A DNA stretch of 64,000 nucleotides from Gammaproteobacteria bacterium RIFCSPHIGHO2_12_FULL_63_22 (GCA_001801685.1 MGYJ01000078.1:1-64000), one strand, 5' to 3'. Counted from the first letter of the stretch, positions 41,629 through 50,686 are shown. The notes: generated by a model not told the origin, from the sequence alone. A program made the numbers and translations.

Positions 41629-42389
41629 CAGAATCCGTCTTTCCATGACCGCAGTGCGGCGAACGCGGCAATTCGATCCCCCGGGGCCACGCCACGCGCC
41701 TCGAGTCCGGCGCGAAGGCCTGGCTGGTCGACGCGCAGGAAGGGATTGCAGGCGCGCTCGCTCGACATCGGGCTTGGCACGCTGGGCAATCCGCGTGCGC
41801 GCAGGTCGGCAACCTCGGCCAGGCGACGGTCGCGTTCCGCGTTCTCGGGTTCGGCGGCCATCGAGAACCGTCCGTTGGATTGCGTGTACTCGTGGCCGCA
41901 GCAAACCTGGATCTCGCCCGGCAGGGCGGCAAGCCGGTCGAGCGATTGCAGGAACTGGGTGGGCGTACCTTCGAACATGCGTCCACAGCCGAGGCTGAAA
42001 AGCGTATCGCCGCAGAACAGGAAGCCGCCGCCATGGAAAGCGATGTGGCTGGTGGTGTGGCCGGGCACCTCCATCACCTGCAGGTCGAGGTCGAGCGCGT
42101 CGATGCGGACGCAATCTCCTTCGCCAACCGCCTGCATCGGGCAATCAATCCGGGAATCGACCGGGCCGTAGCAGGGGATGTTGAATTTTTCGATCAAGGC
42201 CGCCGCGCCGCCGATGTGGTCGGGGTGGTGGTGGGTAAGGAGGATTGCGACCGGCTTCAGGCCGGCCTGCGCTGCCTCGATCACTGGTGCGGCATCGCCT
42301 GGATCGACGATGAGCGCGCGGCCTTCGCCATCGGCGAGCGTCCAGATGTAATTGTCCGAGAAAGCAGGCAGGGGGCGCAGGACGAGCAT
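41628..42389 (-). CDS. gloB: Hydroxyacylglutathione hydrolase (glyoxalase II)
   Basis: Metallo-beta-lactamase-fold thioesterase that hydrolyses S-lactoylglutathione in methylglyoxal detoxification. The dinuclear metal motif is THHHPDH (H53, H55, D57, H58), and CGHEYTQSN is the glutathione-site motif. 253 residues. It is coupled to mltD downstream and divergent from the yafS-like methyltransferase, matching the E. coli gloB-yafS-rnhA-dnaQ neighbourhood. Confidence 0.97.
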   Translation of the reverse strand: MLVLRPLPAFSDNYIWTLADGEGRALIVDPGDAAPVIEAAQAGLKPVAILLTHHHPDHIGGAAALIEKFNIPCYGPVDSRIDCPMQAVGEGDCVRIDALDLDLQVMEVPGHTTSHIAFHGGGFLFCGDTLFSLGCGRMFEGTPTQFLQSLDRLAALPGEIQVCCGHEYTQSNGRFSMAAEPENAERDRRLAEVADLRARGLPSVPSPMSSERACNPFLRVDQPGLRAGLEARGVAPGDRIAAFAALRSWKDGF

Positions 42390-42405
42390 TCAGGGAGTGA
42401 CCTTG

Positions 42406-43122
42406 ATGGCGGATTGCCGCAGAATCCTGACCATGCCTCCCCGTCGCCTTCCGAGTCAACCCGACGCCAGGTCCCACCCGTGGCTGCGGCGACCGGCGGG
42501 ACGACAGTTGCTGACGGGCGTACAACGCATGGCGATCCCGGAATTGACCCGGGTTTTCGGACTGTATGGTCTTTATCTTCGCCCATCTTCCGAAATCGCC
42601 CCTGAACTTTCCGGCAACATGCTCAGCCACGTGGTCAGCCTCTACCGATCCGGCCAGGGACTCGCGGGCCAGGTGCGTTGCCGTGACGCGGAGCTCCCGA
42701 TCGAAAATAGCAGCCTGTCGCTTGTCTACGCCTTGTTCGTGCTCGAGAGCTCGGCCGATCCCGAGGCCTTGATGCACGAGATTGCACGGGTGCTCAAACC
42801 CGAGGGCGTGGCCCTGGTGATCAGCCTGAATCCCTGGAGCCTGGCGCGATTGCGCTGGTGGTCGCCCCACAGCCGCGGCACGCCCGTTTCCTATGTCGAA
42901 CGCCTTGCTGGCGACGCCGGCCTGGATCCGGTGCGTTGCCGCCACATCGGTCCATTCTGGCCCAACGCCAAGGCTGCGCTGACAGCGGAAGCCGGCGACT
43001 CGTGGCTGGATGGATTCCGTGTAGCGAACCTGCTGGTGCTGCGCCGTCGCGAAGCCGGACTCACACCCTTGCGCCGCAGCCATGCAGCGGTCAGTCTTCG
43101 CCCCGGCATGAGCGCCGGCTGA
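42406..43122 (+). CDS. SAM-dependent methyltransferase, YafS-like
   Basis: A 238-residue class I methyltransferase-like protein. The motif I region is not the usual E/DxGxG, and the part I can follow is the later core: LVYALFVLESSADPEALMHEIARVLKPEGVALVISLNPWS, given here in outline (motif II-III). It sits between gloB and rnhA, the place of yafS in E. coli, whose substrate is unknown. ATG 42406 has GGGAG eight bases upstream; an ATG at 42433 is possible. A role with glyoxalase or an O- or N-methyl acceptor cannot be decided. Confidence 0.8.
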   Translation: MADCRRILTMPPRRLPSQPDARSHPWLRRPAGRQLLTGVQRMAIPELTRVFGLYGLYLRPSSEIAPELSGNMLSHVVSLYRSGQGLAGQVRCRDAELPIENSSLSLVYALFVLESSADPEALMHEIARVLKPEGVALVISLNPWSLARLRWWSPHSRGTPVSYVERLAGDAGLDPVRCRHIGPFWPNAKAALTAEAGDSWLDGFRVANLLVLRRREAGLTPLRRSHAAVSLRPGMSAG

Positions 43123-43140
43123 CGGATTTTCCAACAAAAG

Positions 43141-43596
43141 ATGAGTGCATTGAAAAAAGTCGAGATCAATACCGATGGCGCCTGCCTGGGCAATCCCGGC
43201 CCGGGTGGCTGGGGCGCATTGCTGCGTTATGGCGACACGGAACGCGAGTTGGCCGGGGGCGAATCCGACACCACCAACAATCGCATGGAGTTGATGGCGG
43301 CGATCGTCGCGCTCGAGGCCCTGAGCACGCCGTGTGACGTGACCCTGCATACCGATTCGCAGTACGTGCAAAAGGGCGTTGGCGAATGGATGCCGAACTG
43401 GATCCGCCGCGGCTGGAAGACCGCCGCCGGCCAGCCGGTGAAGAACCAGGACCTGTGGGAGCGGCTCGACCGCGCCGCCAGCAAGCACAAGGTGCACTGG
43501 CGCTGGGTGCGCGGTCATTCCGGCCACGTGGACAACGAACGCGTGGACAAGCTTGCGCGCAACGCCGCCGAATTGATCAAGAAGGACATGCGCTGA
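43141..43596 (+). CDS. rnhA: Ribonuclease HI
   Basis: Degrades RNA in RNA-DNA hybrids. Catalytic D12 (NTDGAC), E50 (NRMEL), D72 (HTDSQY) and the C-terminal D in HVDNERVD are all present in 151 residues, as are the basic-handle tryptophans (WIRRGWKT). Its TGA overlaps the dnaQ ATG (TGATG). In E. coli rnhA and dnaQ are divergent; here they are in series and coupled. Confidence 0.98.
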   Translation: MSALKKVEINTDGACLGNPGPGGWGALLRYGDTERELAGGESDTTNNRMELMAAIVALEALSTPCDVTLHTDSQYVQKGVGEWMPNWIRRGWKTAAGQPVKNQDLWERLDRAASKHKVHWRWVRGHSGHVDNERVDKLARNAAELIKKDMR

Positions 43597-44342
43597 TGCG
43601 CCAGGTCGTGCTGGATACGGAAACCACGGGCCTGTCGTGGGAGCGCGGGAATCGTGTCATCGAGATCGGCTGCATCGAATTGCTCGAGCGTCGTCCCACC
43701 GGAAGGCGCTTCCAGCGCTACCTGAATCCGGATCGGGAAATCGAACCCGGCGCGCAGGAAGTGACCGGGCTTACCCGCGAATTCCTCTCCGACAAACCGC
43801 CGTTTGAACAGGTCGCTGGCGAATTCCTGGACTTCATCCGCGGCGCCGAACTGATCATCCACAACGCCGATTTCGACGTGGGCTTCCTGGACTACGAACT
43901 GGGATTGCTGGGGCCGGGCTTCGGCCGCATTCGCGACCATGCCGGCGTACTCGATACCCTGCGACTGGCTCGCGAGCGGTTTCCAGGGCAACGTAATTCG
44001 CTGGACGCGTTGTGCCGCCGACTGGGCGTGGACAACGCGCACCGCAAGTTGCACGGGGCCTTGCTGGACGCGGAGTTGCTGGCCGAGGTTTACCTGTCGC
44101 TTACGGCCGGGCAGGGTGACCTGGGACTGAGCATGGCCGTCGCGGCGACGCCCGCGGGCACCGGCAGCGAGCAAGCGGCGGCATCGACGCAGGCGCGGCT
44201 GAGGGTGCTGCTGGCCAGCGCCGAGGAAGAACTCGCGCATGTCGCGCGCATGGAAAAGATTGGCAAGAAATCAGGCGGCCGTACCATCTGGCCGCCCTTG
44301 TCGGAGCCGGGGATTACACCCGACGCAGCAGCACGACCGTAA
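43596..44342 (+). CDS. dnaQ: DNA polymerase III epsilon subunit (3'-5' proofreading exonuclease)
   Basis: DEDDh exonuclease that proofreads for the replicative polymerase. ExoI is LDTETTG (D7, E9), ExoII is HNADFDVGFLDYEL and ExoIII is HGALLDAELLAEVY. The C-terminal part, which binds the alpha subunit, is present in 248 residues. It ends with a 29-base overlap with the convergent PP2C gene. Confidence 0.97.
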   Translation: MRQVVLDTETTGLSWERGNRVIEIGCIELLERRPTGRRFQRYLNPDREIEPGAQEVTGLTREFLSDKPPFEQVAGEFLDFIRGAELIIHNADFDVGFLDYELGLLGPGFGRIRDHAGVLDTLRLARERFPGQRNSLDALCRRLGVDNAHRKLHGALLDAELLAEVYLSLTAGQGDLGLSMAVAATPAGTGSEQAAASTQARLRVLLASAEEELAHVARMEKIGKKSGGRTIWPPLSEPGITPDAAARP

Positions 44343-45015
44343 CGTTGTCGGAACCGCCGCCATCGAGCGCGGTGGAAATCAGGTGGTCCACGCATTCCTG
44401 GGCCGACAATTCAGTCTGGGCCAGCAGGGATCCGATCGCGACATCGTCCACTTCCTCGGTCAGTCCATCGCTGCACAGCAGGATCTGGAAGCCGGGGCGA
44501 AGCTCGCCGGAGATGGTCTCGACCTTCAGCGAATCGGGGTCGGTGACGCCCAACGCCTGGGTCACCACGTTGCGATGCGGATGGCTGCGCGCCTGTTCCG
44601 GCGTGATCGCGCCCTGGTCGATGAGTTCCTGCACGTAGCTGTGGTCGGAGGAAAGCTGGCGCAACTGGCCGTTCCAGAGGTAGGCGCGGCTGTCGCCGAC
44701 CCAGGCCAGCTCGAACTTGTGGTCGGCAATCCGCAGCGCCACCATGGTGGTGCCCATCGGCAGGCTGTCGGCGCGTCGCCGCGACTGCCGGATGATGTCT
44801 TCATCGGCGCTGCGGATCGCTTCGCTCAGGGTCCGGCCGGCGCGCACTTCGCGAACCACGGCGTCGCGGGCCAGGGCGCTGGCGACTTCGCCGAACTCAT
44901 GTCCGCCCATGCCGTCGGCAACCAGCCACAGGCCGAGCTCGCCGTCCGAATAATAGGTGTCCTCGTTGAGCTCGCGGCGAAGGCCGACGTGGCTCGAGTT
45001 TCCGAATTCAATCAT
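44314..45015 (-). CDS. PP2C-family serine/threonine protein phosphatase
   Basis: Metal-dependent phosphatase of 233 residues, compact like Stp1/PrpC. Motifs include NEDTYY (first metal Asp), LVADGMGGHEFGEVAS, the WVGDSRAYL stretch, LLCSDGLTEEVDD and GGSDNVTVVLL. Start ATG 45015 is preferred to a TTG at 45021. Such enzymes usually oppose a Hanks-type kinase or act in type VI secretion; neither is adjacent, so the partner is unknown. The gene overlaps the end of dnaQ by 29 bases on the other strand. Confidence 0.93.
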   Translation of the reverse strand: MIEFGNSSHVGLRRELNEDTYYSDGELGLWLVADGMGGHEFGEVASALARDAVVREVRAGRTLSEAIRSADEDIIRQSRRRADSLPMGTTMVALRIADHKFELAWVGDSRAYLWNGQLRQLSSDHSYVQELIDQGAITPEQARSHPHRNVVTQALGVTDPDSLKVETISGELRPGFQILLCSDGLTEEVDDVAIGSLLAQTELSAQECVDHLISTALDGGGSDNVTVVLLRRV

Positions 45016-45175
45016 GGGCAAAAGCCTGCCATGTGGCGAAACTCCAAGGGGACAAGCTTCATCATCGCAAAATTAGAGGCGCAGCCAAAGTCCGGGCTTT
45101 CCGCAGCCCTTCAGGAACATCATACGGTCTGGAGGGGAAAAGGTTGGAAACTAGCCCAACGGGGGGTCGGCAGCT

Positions 45176-45181
45176 TATACT
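45176..45181 (+). promoter_or_regulatory. Candidate -10 for tRNA-Ser(CGA)
   Basis: TATACT followed by a very GC-rich stretch (CGCGCCCTGCCGGG), the discriminator type of stringently controlled stable-RNA promoters. It lies 39 bases before the tRNA. The -35 is not clear. Confidence 0.45.
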
Positions 45182-45219
45182 TCGCGCCCTGCCGGGCCCC
45201 TTGGGGCCCCGACCCGACC

Positions 45220-45309
<90 letters not shown>

Positions 45310-45319
45310 AAAATGGATC

Positions 45320-45339
45320 AGCCCCTTCGGGGGCTTTTT
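45320..45339 (+). terminator. Intrinsic terminator after tRNA-Ser(CGA)
   Basis: AGCCCC pairs with GGGGCT around a TTCG tetraloop, followed by a T-run. Confidence 0.88.
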
Positions 45340-45383
45340 CATTTTCCGGCTAAACTTGAACCGCCCGACCCTGTGAGCCAGCC

Positions 45384-45797
45384 ATGTCCGAGATCCTCGT
45401 ACCCGTGTCCTTCGGCGAACTGCTGGACAAGATCGCCATCCTGCAGATCAAGTCCGAGCGCATGTCCGACGAGGCGAAGCTGGCCAACGTGCGCAAGGAA
45501 CTCGACGCGCTTTCCGCGACCTGGCTCGGCCATCCGGCCGCCGGGCACGACATCGTCAACCTGCGCGCCCAGTTGAAGTCAGTGAACGAACGCCTGTGGG
45601 ACATCGAGGACGATATCCGCCGTTGCGAACAACGCCAGGATTTCGGGGCCGAGTTCATCCGGCTGGCGCGCGCGGTGTATTTCGAAAACGACGAACGTGC
45701 GGCCATCAAGAAGCAGATCAACCTGGCGCTGGGTTCTTCCTACGTGGAAGAAAAGTCCTATCAGGATTACCGCGCCGGCTCGACGCCCGCCGCCTGA
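45384..45797 (+). CDS. DUF6165 family protein
   Basis: A 137-residue protein with a strong match by eye to the DUF6165 N-terminus: ILVPVSFGELLDKIAILQIKSERM. The rest is mostly helical and charged (VRKELDALSATWL, then NERLWDIEDDIRRCE), consistent with a coiled coil. Function unknown; such genes often sit with LPS or capsule glycosyltransferase genes, as here next to a GT9 gene and kdkA. Its end overlaps the convergent GT9 gene by 31 bases. Confidence 0.85.
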   Translation: MSEILVPVSFGELLDKIAILQIKSERMSDEAKLANVRKELDALSATWLGHPAAGHDIVNLRAQLKSVNERLWDIEDDIRRCEQRQDFGAEFIRLARAVYFENDERAAIKKQINLALGSSYVEEKSYQDYRAGSTPAA

Positions 45798-46843
45798 TCC
45801 CGCGCGGCATCGGCGATGAAGGCATCGAAGATGCCGGTTACTTCTTCCACTGATATCAGGTCCATCACGCCAGGGAATTCGACTCGCTTGCCCCAGCGCA
45901 AGTCGCCGGCCGGCTTGCCCATGAATTTTCTGGACGCTTCGTCGTAGTGGTTCACCGACCAGCGCAGGTCGGAGTAGGGGCCGCAGCGCTCGCGATCGGT
46001 ACAGGCAAACAATCCGATGACCTTCGTGCCCATTGCATTGGCCATGTGCGCGGGACCCGAGTCGGGGCTGAGGACGAGCGTTGCGCGTTCCAGCAGGGCC
46101 AGCAATTGTTTCAGCGTGTCCTTGCCGATCAGGTCGATCGCGGGATGGCGCATGGCGCGCAGGATTTCATCACCTGTGCGGCGCTCGAGTTCGCTGCGCC
46201 CGCCGCAGATGGCGATGCGCCAGCCGCGTTCAGCGGCGTGGTCGGCGACGGCGGCATAGCGGTCGGCACGCCAGTTGCGCAGCGTGTGGCTGGAACAGGG
46301 CGAAACGATCAGTGTCGGCTGGTCACCGGGCAACTGTTCCGCGGCCCACGCGCGCGCTGAATCGGGAACCGGCAAGTTCCATTCGACGCGGTCCTGCCTG
46401 AGGCCCAATGGTTCGCAGAATTTACCGAACGCATCGAGAACATGGTGGCCGGCCGCGCTGATTCGTTCGTTGATGAACAGGGAATGTCCTTCCTTGCTTC
46501 GCGCGACGTCGTAGCCGACTCGTCGATTTGCGCGCACCAGAGCCGACAGCAGGTTGGCGCGCAGGGCCAGTTGCATCTGCAGCAGCACATCGAACCGCCG
46601 GCCGGCCAGGCTCTTGCGTAGCGCCGCGACACCGCGTGCCCCTGCCCCTTTGTCGAAAACGATCAGTTCGACGCCTTCCAGGCCTTCCATCAGCTTGGCT
46701 TCGCCCTTGCCCAGGATCCAGGTGATCGGCACCTCCGGCCAGGCGCGACGCAGCGTCCGGATCAGCGGCACCACGTGCGTGGCATCGCCCAGGGCCGACA
46801 GGCGGAGCAGGCAGATCGATCGCGGCGCGGCGGGAGGGCTCAC
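45767..46843 (-). CDS. Glycosyltransferase family 9 (LPS heptosyltransferase-like)
   Basis: A GT-B enzyme of 358 residues resembling WaaC/WaaF heptosyltransferases, which add heptose to the LPS inner core from ADP-heptose. Recognisable parts are the N-terminal LLRLSALGDATHVVPLIRTL, the central CSSHTLRNWRADRYA and the nucleotide-site LVLSPDSGPAHMANAMG. Its start codon is 18 bases from that of the divergent kdkA, which also acts on the inner core. Which heptosyltransferase it is cannot be fixed by sequence reading alone. Confidence 0.9.
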   Translation of the reverse strand: MSPPAAPRSICLLRLSALGDATHVVPLIRTLRRAWPEVPITWILGKGEAKLMEGLEGVELIVFDKGAGARGVAALRKSLAGRRFDVLLQMQLALRANLLSALVRANRRVGYDVARSKEGHSLFINERISAAGHHVLDAFGKFCEPLGLRQDRVEWNLPVPDSARAWAAEQLPGDQPTLIVSPCSSHTLRNWRADRYAAVADHAAERGWRIAICGGRSELERRTGDEILRAMRHPAIDLIGKDTLKQLLALLERATLVLSPDSGPAHMANAMGTKVIGLFACTDRERCGPYSDLRWSVNHYDEASRKFMGKPAGDLRWGKRVEFPGVMDLISVEEVTGIFDAFIADAARDQAAGVEPAR

Positions 46844-46861
46844 TTGCTAGAATTCACCGTG

Positions 46862-47608
46862 ATGGACGCGATTACCGCCAGCGGCAGCCGACAGTCTTTC
46901 CGCGATGCGGGCGGGCAGGGCACGATTGTGTTCGACCCGGCGCGCCTGGGGCAAGCCACGCCGGCGCTGTTCGATCCCGGAAGCTATGGCGCCCGGGCCC
47001 ATGCCGTGCAGGACAAGGGTGGCCGCGGCGCCGCATGGTTCGTGCAGGGTGAGTTCGGCGAAGGGGTGTTGCGCCACTACCGGCGCGGCGGATGGATGGC
47101 GCGCGCCAGCAAGGACGCCTATTGGTGGCGCGGCGAGCAGCGCGTGCGCAGCCTGCGCGAGTTCGCACTGATGCAGAAGTTGCAGCAACTCGGCCTGCCC
47201 GTGCCGGCGCCCGTGGCGGCTTTCTACCGGCGCGCGGGTTTGCACTATCGCGCGGCGATCATCGTGGCGCGCATCGAGCCGGCGGTTTCCTTCGCCAACC
47301 TGGTTTGCGCGTCGCCCGATTCCGCGCCATGGGCCGGCGTAGGCGATGCCATCGGTCGCTGCCATAGCCAACTCGCGCGACATGCCGACCTCAATGCGAA
47401 CAACGTGTTGCTCGACCCGGACGGAAAGGCCTGGTTGATCGACTGGGACAAGGGCGCGTTGGAAGCGCGGCCCGGTCCGTGGCGCGATCGTGTCATCGAA
47501 CGCCTCGCGCGCTCCCTGCGCAAGGAATGCCCGGCGCTGTCGCCGGCCGAACTCGAATCCGGCTTGGCGCGTTTGCGCGCCGCCCACGACAAGGCGCTTG
47601 CTGGATGA
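46862..47608 (+). CDS. kdkA: 3-deoxy-D-manno-octulosonic acid (Kdo) kinase
   Basis: Phosphorylates the single Kdo of the LPS inner core at O-4, as in Haemophilus-type and Xanthomonad LPS. The 248 residues show a small protein-kinase-like fold: GEGVLRHYRRGG with the phosphate-binding region, catalytic HADLNANNVLLD and metal-binding LIDWDKG. Ribosome site is weak; GTG 46859 is an alternative start. The stop overlaps the MBL gene ATG by 4 bases. Confidence 0.92.
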   Translation: MDAITASGSRQSFRDAGGQGTIVFDPARLGQATPALFDPGSYGARAHAVQDKGGRGAAWFVQGEFGEGVLRHYRRGGWMARASKDAYWWRGEQRVRSLREFALMQKLQQLGLPVPAPVAAFYRRAGLHYRAAIIVARIEPAVSFANLVCASPDSAPWAGVGDAIGRCHSQLARHADLNANNVLLDPDGKAWLIDWDKGALEARPGPWRDRVIERLARSLRKECPALSPAELESGLARLRAAHDKALAG

Positions 47609-48360
47609 ACTGGTCACTTCGATTCCTGGGCGTGGGCAGTTCGGCGGCGGTCGAGCTCGGTTCGGCGTCTGCCGTCATCGAGCGCGATTCGCGCCCGCTG
47701 CTGATGATCGATTGCGGGCAGGAAGCGCTGACGGCCTATCTTTCGCACTACGGCGAGGCGCCCGAAGCGGTGTTCGTCACCCATGTGCACATGGACCATG
47801 TGGCCGGGCTCGAGCGACTTTTCTACAAGACTTATTTCGATCCGCAGCGCTGTGGCAAGTTGAAGCTCTATGTGCCGGCTAGCGTCGTGCCGCACTTGCA
47901 GTCGCGGCTTGCCGACTATCCGGGCGTGATCGCCGAAGGCGGCGCCAACTGGTGGGATGCATTCCAGCTGGTGCCGGTGTCGCGCGGGTTCTGGCATGCG
48001 GGCCATTGGTTCGACGTATTCCCGGTGCGCCACCACTTGCCCGACACAGCCTACGGATTGCGCCTGCGCGGCGCGATGGTATGGACCGGCGACACGCGGC
48101 CTATTCCGGAAATGCTGGCGCGGCATGCCGACGCCGGGGAGTTGATCGCGCACGACTGCGCCCTGGTGGGCAATCCATCGCACAGCGGCGTGGATGACCT
48201 GGAGCGCGAGTATCCATCCGAATTGCTTTCGCGTTGCGTGCTCTACCACTACGGCAGCGTGGCCGATGGCGAAGCGCTGCGGGCGCGCTCGCACCGCGTG
48301 GCCGCCCCGGCGGATGTGATCGTGCTTTCTCCGCCCTTCGATCCGGCGATGCCCGCATGA
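47605..48360 (+). CDS. MBL-fold metallohydrolase of unknown substrate
   Basis: A 251-residue metallo-beta-lactamase-fold protein. The metal motif is THVHMDHVAG (HxHxDH), with later ligands in VRHHLPD, GDTRPIPE and a terminal region ending SPPFDPAMPA. Features resemble the RNase Z/phosphodiesterase-like branch more than lactamases, but the substrate is not clear. It overlaps kdkA upstream (ATGA) and moaA downstream (ATGA), so it is translated with both, yet neither pathway has a known step for it. Confidence 0.85.
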   Translation: MNWSLRFLGVGSSAAVELGSASAVIERDSRPLLMIDCGQEALTAYLSHYGEAPEAVFVTHVHMDHVAGLERLFYKTYFDPQRCGKLKLYVPASVVPHLQSRLADYPGVIAEGGANWWDAFQLVPVSRGFWHAGHWFDVFPVRHHLPDTAYGLRLRGAMVWTGDTRPIPEMLARHADAGELIAHDCALVGNPSHSGVDDLEREYPSELLSRCVLYHYGSVADGEALRARSHRVAAPADVIVLSPPFDPAMPA

Positions 48361-49394
48361 AATCCGCCGTTGATCCCGGCATGCTGCAGCCGGCGACGCC
48401 GCCGGTGGACCGACTCGGGCGCGGGCTGCGCGACCTGCGCGTCTCGGTGATCGAGACCTGCAATTACCGCTGCCCCTACTGCATGCCCGAGGACAGCACG
48501 CCGCCCGAAAGCGCGCTCGACCGCGCACGTCGGCTGGACTTCGCGCAGATTGAATCGGTCGTTCGCGGCTTCGTTCGCATGGGCGTGCGCAAAGTTCGCC
48601 TGACTGGCGGCGAGCCGCTGTTGCGCAAGGACCTGCCGTTGCTGGTGTCGCGCCTCGCCGCCATTCCGGGAGTCGAGGACCTGGCGCTGACCACCAATGC
48701 TTCGCTGCTGGCAGGCAAGGCACAGGCCTTGCGCGACGCCGGCCTGCATCGCCTGACGATCAGCCTGGACGCGCTCGATCCGGAAATATTCCGCCAGCTG
48801 TCCGGTGGCCGCGGCGATGTTGCCGATGTGCTCGCCGGTATCGCCGCGGCGGAGGCCGCGGGTTTTTCTTCCATCAAGTTCAATACGGTCGTGCAGCGCG
48901 GCGTCAATGAGGGCGAAGTATTGCGCCTGGTCGACCATTTTCGCGGCACGCCGCATGTGCTGCGCTTCATCGAATTCATGGATGTCGGCACCTGCAATGG
49001 CTGGCAGCCGCAGGCAGTCGTGTCGTCGCGTGAATTGCACGATAGCATCCACGCGCGCTGGCCCTTGCGCCCCTTGCAGCCGGGATATCGCGGCGAAGTC
49101 GCCGCGCGCCATGCCTTCTTGGACGGACAGGGTGAGGTGGGCTTCGTCAGTTCGGTCAGCGAGCCGTTCTGCGGCGACTGCCAGCGCGCCCGCCTGTCTG
49201 CAGACGGCCAGGTATTTACTTGCCTGTTCGCGGCCAAGGGCAGCGACCTGCGCCCGGCCATCGAGTTGGGCGGCACTGCCATTGAGGCGCGCATCGCCGA
49301 AATCTGGGGCCAGCGCGCCGATCGCTACAGCGAACTGCGCGATGCAGGCCGGCGTGATTCGAAAAAAATCGAAATGTTCTTCATTGGTGGCTGA
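48357..49394 (+). CDS. moaA: GTP 3',8-cyclase (molybdenum cofactor biosynthesis protein A)
   Basis: Radical-SAM enzyme for the first step of molybdopterin synthesis. The N-terminal [4Fe-4S] motif is CNYRCPYC (C35, C39, C42); the C-terminal cluster has CGDC and a downstream C in FTCLF. The C-terminus ends in the essential GG (FFIGG). It has 345 residues. Its ATG overlaps the MBL gene stop by 4 bases and moaC begins directly after its stop. Confidence 0.97.
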   Translation: MKSAVDPGMLQPATPPVDRLGRGLRDLRVSVIETCNYRCPYCMPEDSTPPESALDRARRLDFAQIESVVRGFVRMGVRKVRLTGGEPLLRKDLPLLVSRLAAIPGVEDLALTTNASLLAGKAQALRDAGLHRLTISLDALDPEIFRQLSGGRGDVADVLAGIAAAEAAGFSSIKFNTVVQRGVNEGEVLRLVDHFRGTPHVLRFIEFMDVGTCNGWQPQAVVSSRELHDSIHARWPLRPLQPGYRGEVAARHAFLDGQGEVGFVSSVSEPFCGDCQRARLSADGQVFTCLFAAKGSDLRPAIELGGTAIEARIAEIWGQRADRYSELRDAGRRDSKKIEMFFIGG

Positions 49395-49892
49395 ATGCGC
49401 GACAAGAATTCCACACCGCCAGTCCTCACCCACGTTGCTGCCGATGGCAGCCCGACCATGGTGGACGTGTCGGGAAAGCCGGCAACGCAGCGCGAGGCCA
49501 GTGCAGCATGCCTCGTCGTTTTTCCAGCCGGCGTGGCAGCTACCCTGCAGGCCGCCGACCTGCATACCGCCAAGGGCCCGGTGATCGCGACGGCCATCGT
49601 GGCCGGCACGATGGCGGTGAAGAAGACCCACGAACTCATTCCGTTCTGCCACCCGCTGCCGATCGATGGCTGCCGGTTCGATATCGCGTGGGACGATGCG
49701 ATCCGCCTGCGCATCACCTGCAGCGTGCGCACCGTGCATCGCACCGGCGTCGAGATGGAGGCGCTGACCGGCGCCACGATTGCGGCGCTGACGGTTTACG
49801 ACATGTGCAAGGCGCTGTCGCATGAAATCGTGATCGGGCCGGCGATGCTGATGTCGAAATCCGGCGGCAAGCACACGATCGTTCCGCCATGA
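49395..49892 (+). CDS. moaC: Cyclic pyranopterin monophosphate synthase
   Basis: Acts with MoaA to convert GTP to cyclic pyranopterin monophosphate. Signatures are [29 protein letters not shown] and the GVEMEALTG stretch in 165 residues. There is no gap after moaA, and the moaD ATG overlaps its stop (ATGA). Confidence 0.97.
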   Translation: MRDKNSTPPVLTHVAADGSPTMVDVSGKPATQREASAACLVVFPAGVAATLQAADLHTAKGPVIATAIVAGTMAVKKTHELIPFCHPLPIDGCRFDIAWDDAIRLRITCSVRTVHRTGVEMEALTGATIAALTVYDMCKALSHEIVIGPAMLMSKSGGKHTIVPP

Positions 49893-50125
49893 GCGTGACC
49901 GTGCTTTATTTCGCCAGCCTGCGCGATGCCGCGGGCGTGGATTCTGAAGTGCTCGATCTTCCGGCCTCGCTTGCTGGATTGTACGAATCGCTGCGCGCGC
50001 GCCATGGCTTTGCGCTGGGTCGCGAAAAGCTTCGCGTGGCTGTTGACGGCGCCTTCGCGAACTGGACCGATCCGGTGGCCGATGGCGCGGAAATCGCATT
50101 CATTCCGCCGGTATCCGGAGGCTGA
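49889..50125 (+). CDS. moaD: Molybdopterin synthase sulfur carrier subunit
   Basis: Ubiquitin-like 78-residue protein ending in GG (PPVSGG), the residue pair that is adenylated and thiocarboxylated. It donates sulfur to MPT with MoaE, encoded 2 bases downstream. Confidence 0.95.
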   Translation: MSVTVLYFASLRDAAGVDSEVLDLPASLAGLYESLRARHGFALGREKLRVAVDGAFANWTDPVADGAEIAFIPPVSGG

Positions 50126-50127
50126 GG

Positions 50128-50562
50128 ATGCCGCACTTCGAGATTTCCGAATCGCCCATCGACGTGGCGCGCCTGCGCGAGCTATTGCTTGGCACCGGTG
50201 CCGGTGCCTACGCCAGTTTCGAAGGCTGGGTTCGTGACCGAAATGACGGGCGCGCGGTGCAGGCGCTTACCTACGAGTCCTATCGCACCCTGGCTGAGGC
50301 GGAGGGTGCCGCCATCCTGGCCGAGGCGCACACGCGCTTCGACATCCAGCAGGCCGCCTGCGTGCACCGGGTGGGCCGGCTTGCGTTGGGCGAACTTGCG
50401 GTGTGGGTAGGCGTCAGCGCCGCGCATCGCGGGCCGGCCTTCGACGCCTGTCGCTGGATCATCGACGAAGTGAAATCGCGCGTTCCGATCTGGAAGCACG
50501 AGCACTATGCGGAAGGTGGGCAGCAGTGGCTGCATCCATCGCCGCAGGAAGATGGCCGCTAG
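50128..50562 (+). CDS. moaE: Molybdopterin synthase catalytic subunit
   Basis: Partner of MoaD in making the dithiolene of molybdopterin. The 144-residue protein carries the family stretch VHRVGRLALGE, the AHRGPAFDACRWIID region and catalytic lysines in VKSRVPIWKHE. It closes the moaACDE run; moaB/mog and moeA are not in the window. Confidence 0.95.
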   Translation: MPHFEISESPIDVARLRELLLGTGAGAYASFEGWVRDRNDGRAVQALTYESYRTLAEAEGAAILAEAHTRFDIQQAACVHRVGRLALGELAVWVGVSAAHRGPAFDACRWIIDEVKSRVPIWKHEHYAEGGQQWLHPSPQEDGR

Positions 50563-50573
50563 GTCTGGATTTG

Positions 50574-50686
50574 GGTGGCAGCCCTTGCCGGCTTGCCTCG
50601 GCGCCCGAATCAGTCAATACCGTTGCTGCCTTCCGGCCCTGGCGGAGTTTTCAACCTATCGTCGCGAGGGGCCGACAAAGGCCACC
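50574..50686 (-). ncRNA. ffs: Signal recognition particle RNA (4.5S, bacterial small type)
   Basis: On the minus strand the conserved SRP hairpin GGCCGGAAGGCAGCA (complement of 50624-50638) carries the GGAA tetraloop and the Ffh-binding internal loop. The ends GGTGGC and GCCACC pair to close one long irregular hairpin of about 113 bases, the size of E. coli 4.5S RNA. Exact ends are inferred from that pairing. It lies between moaE and tRNA-Ser(GGA). Confidence 0.9.
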
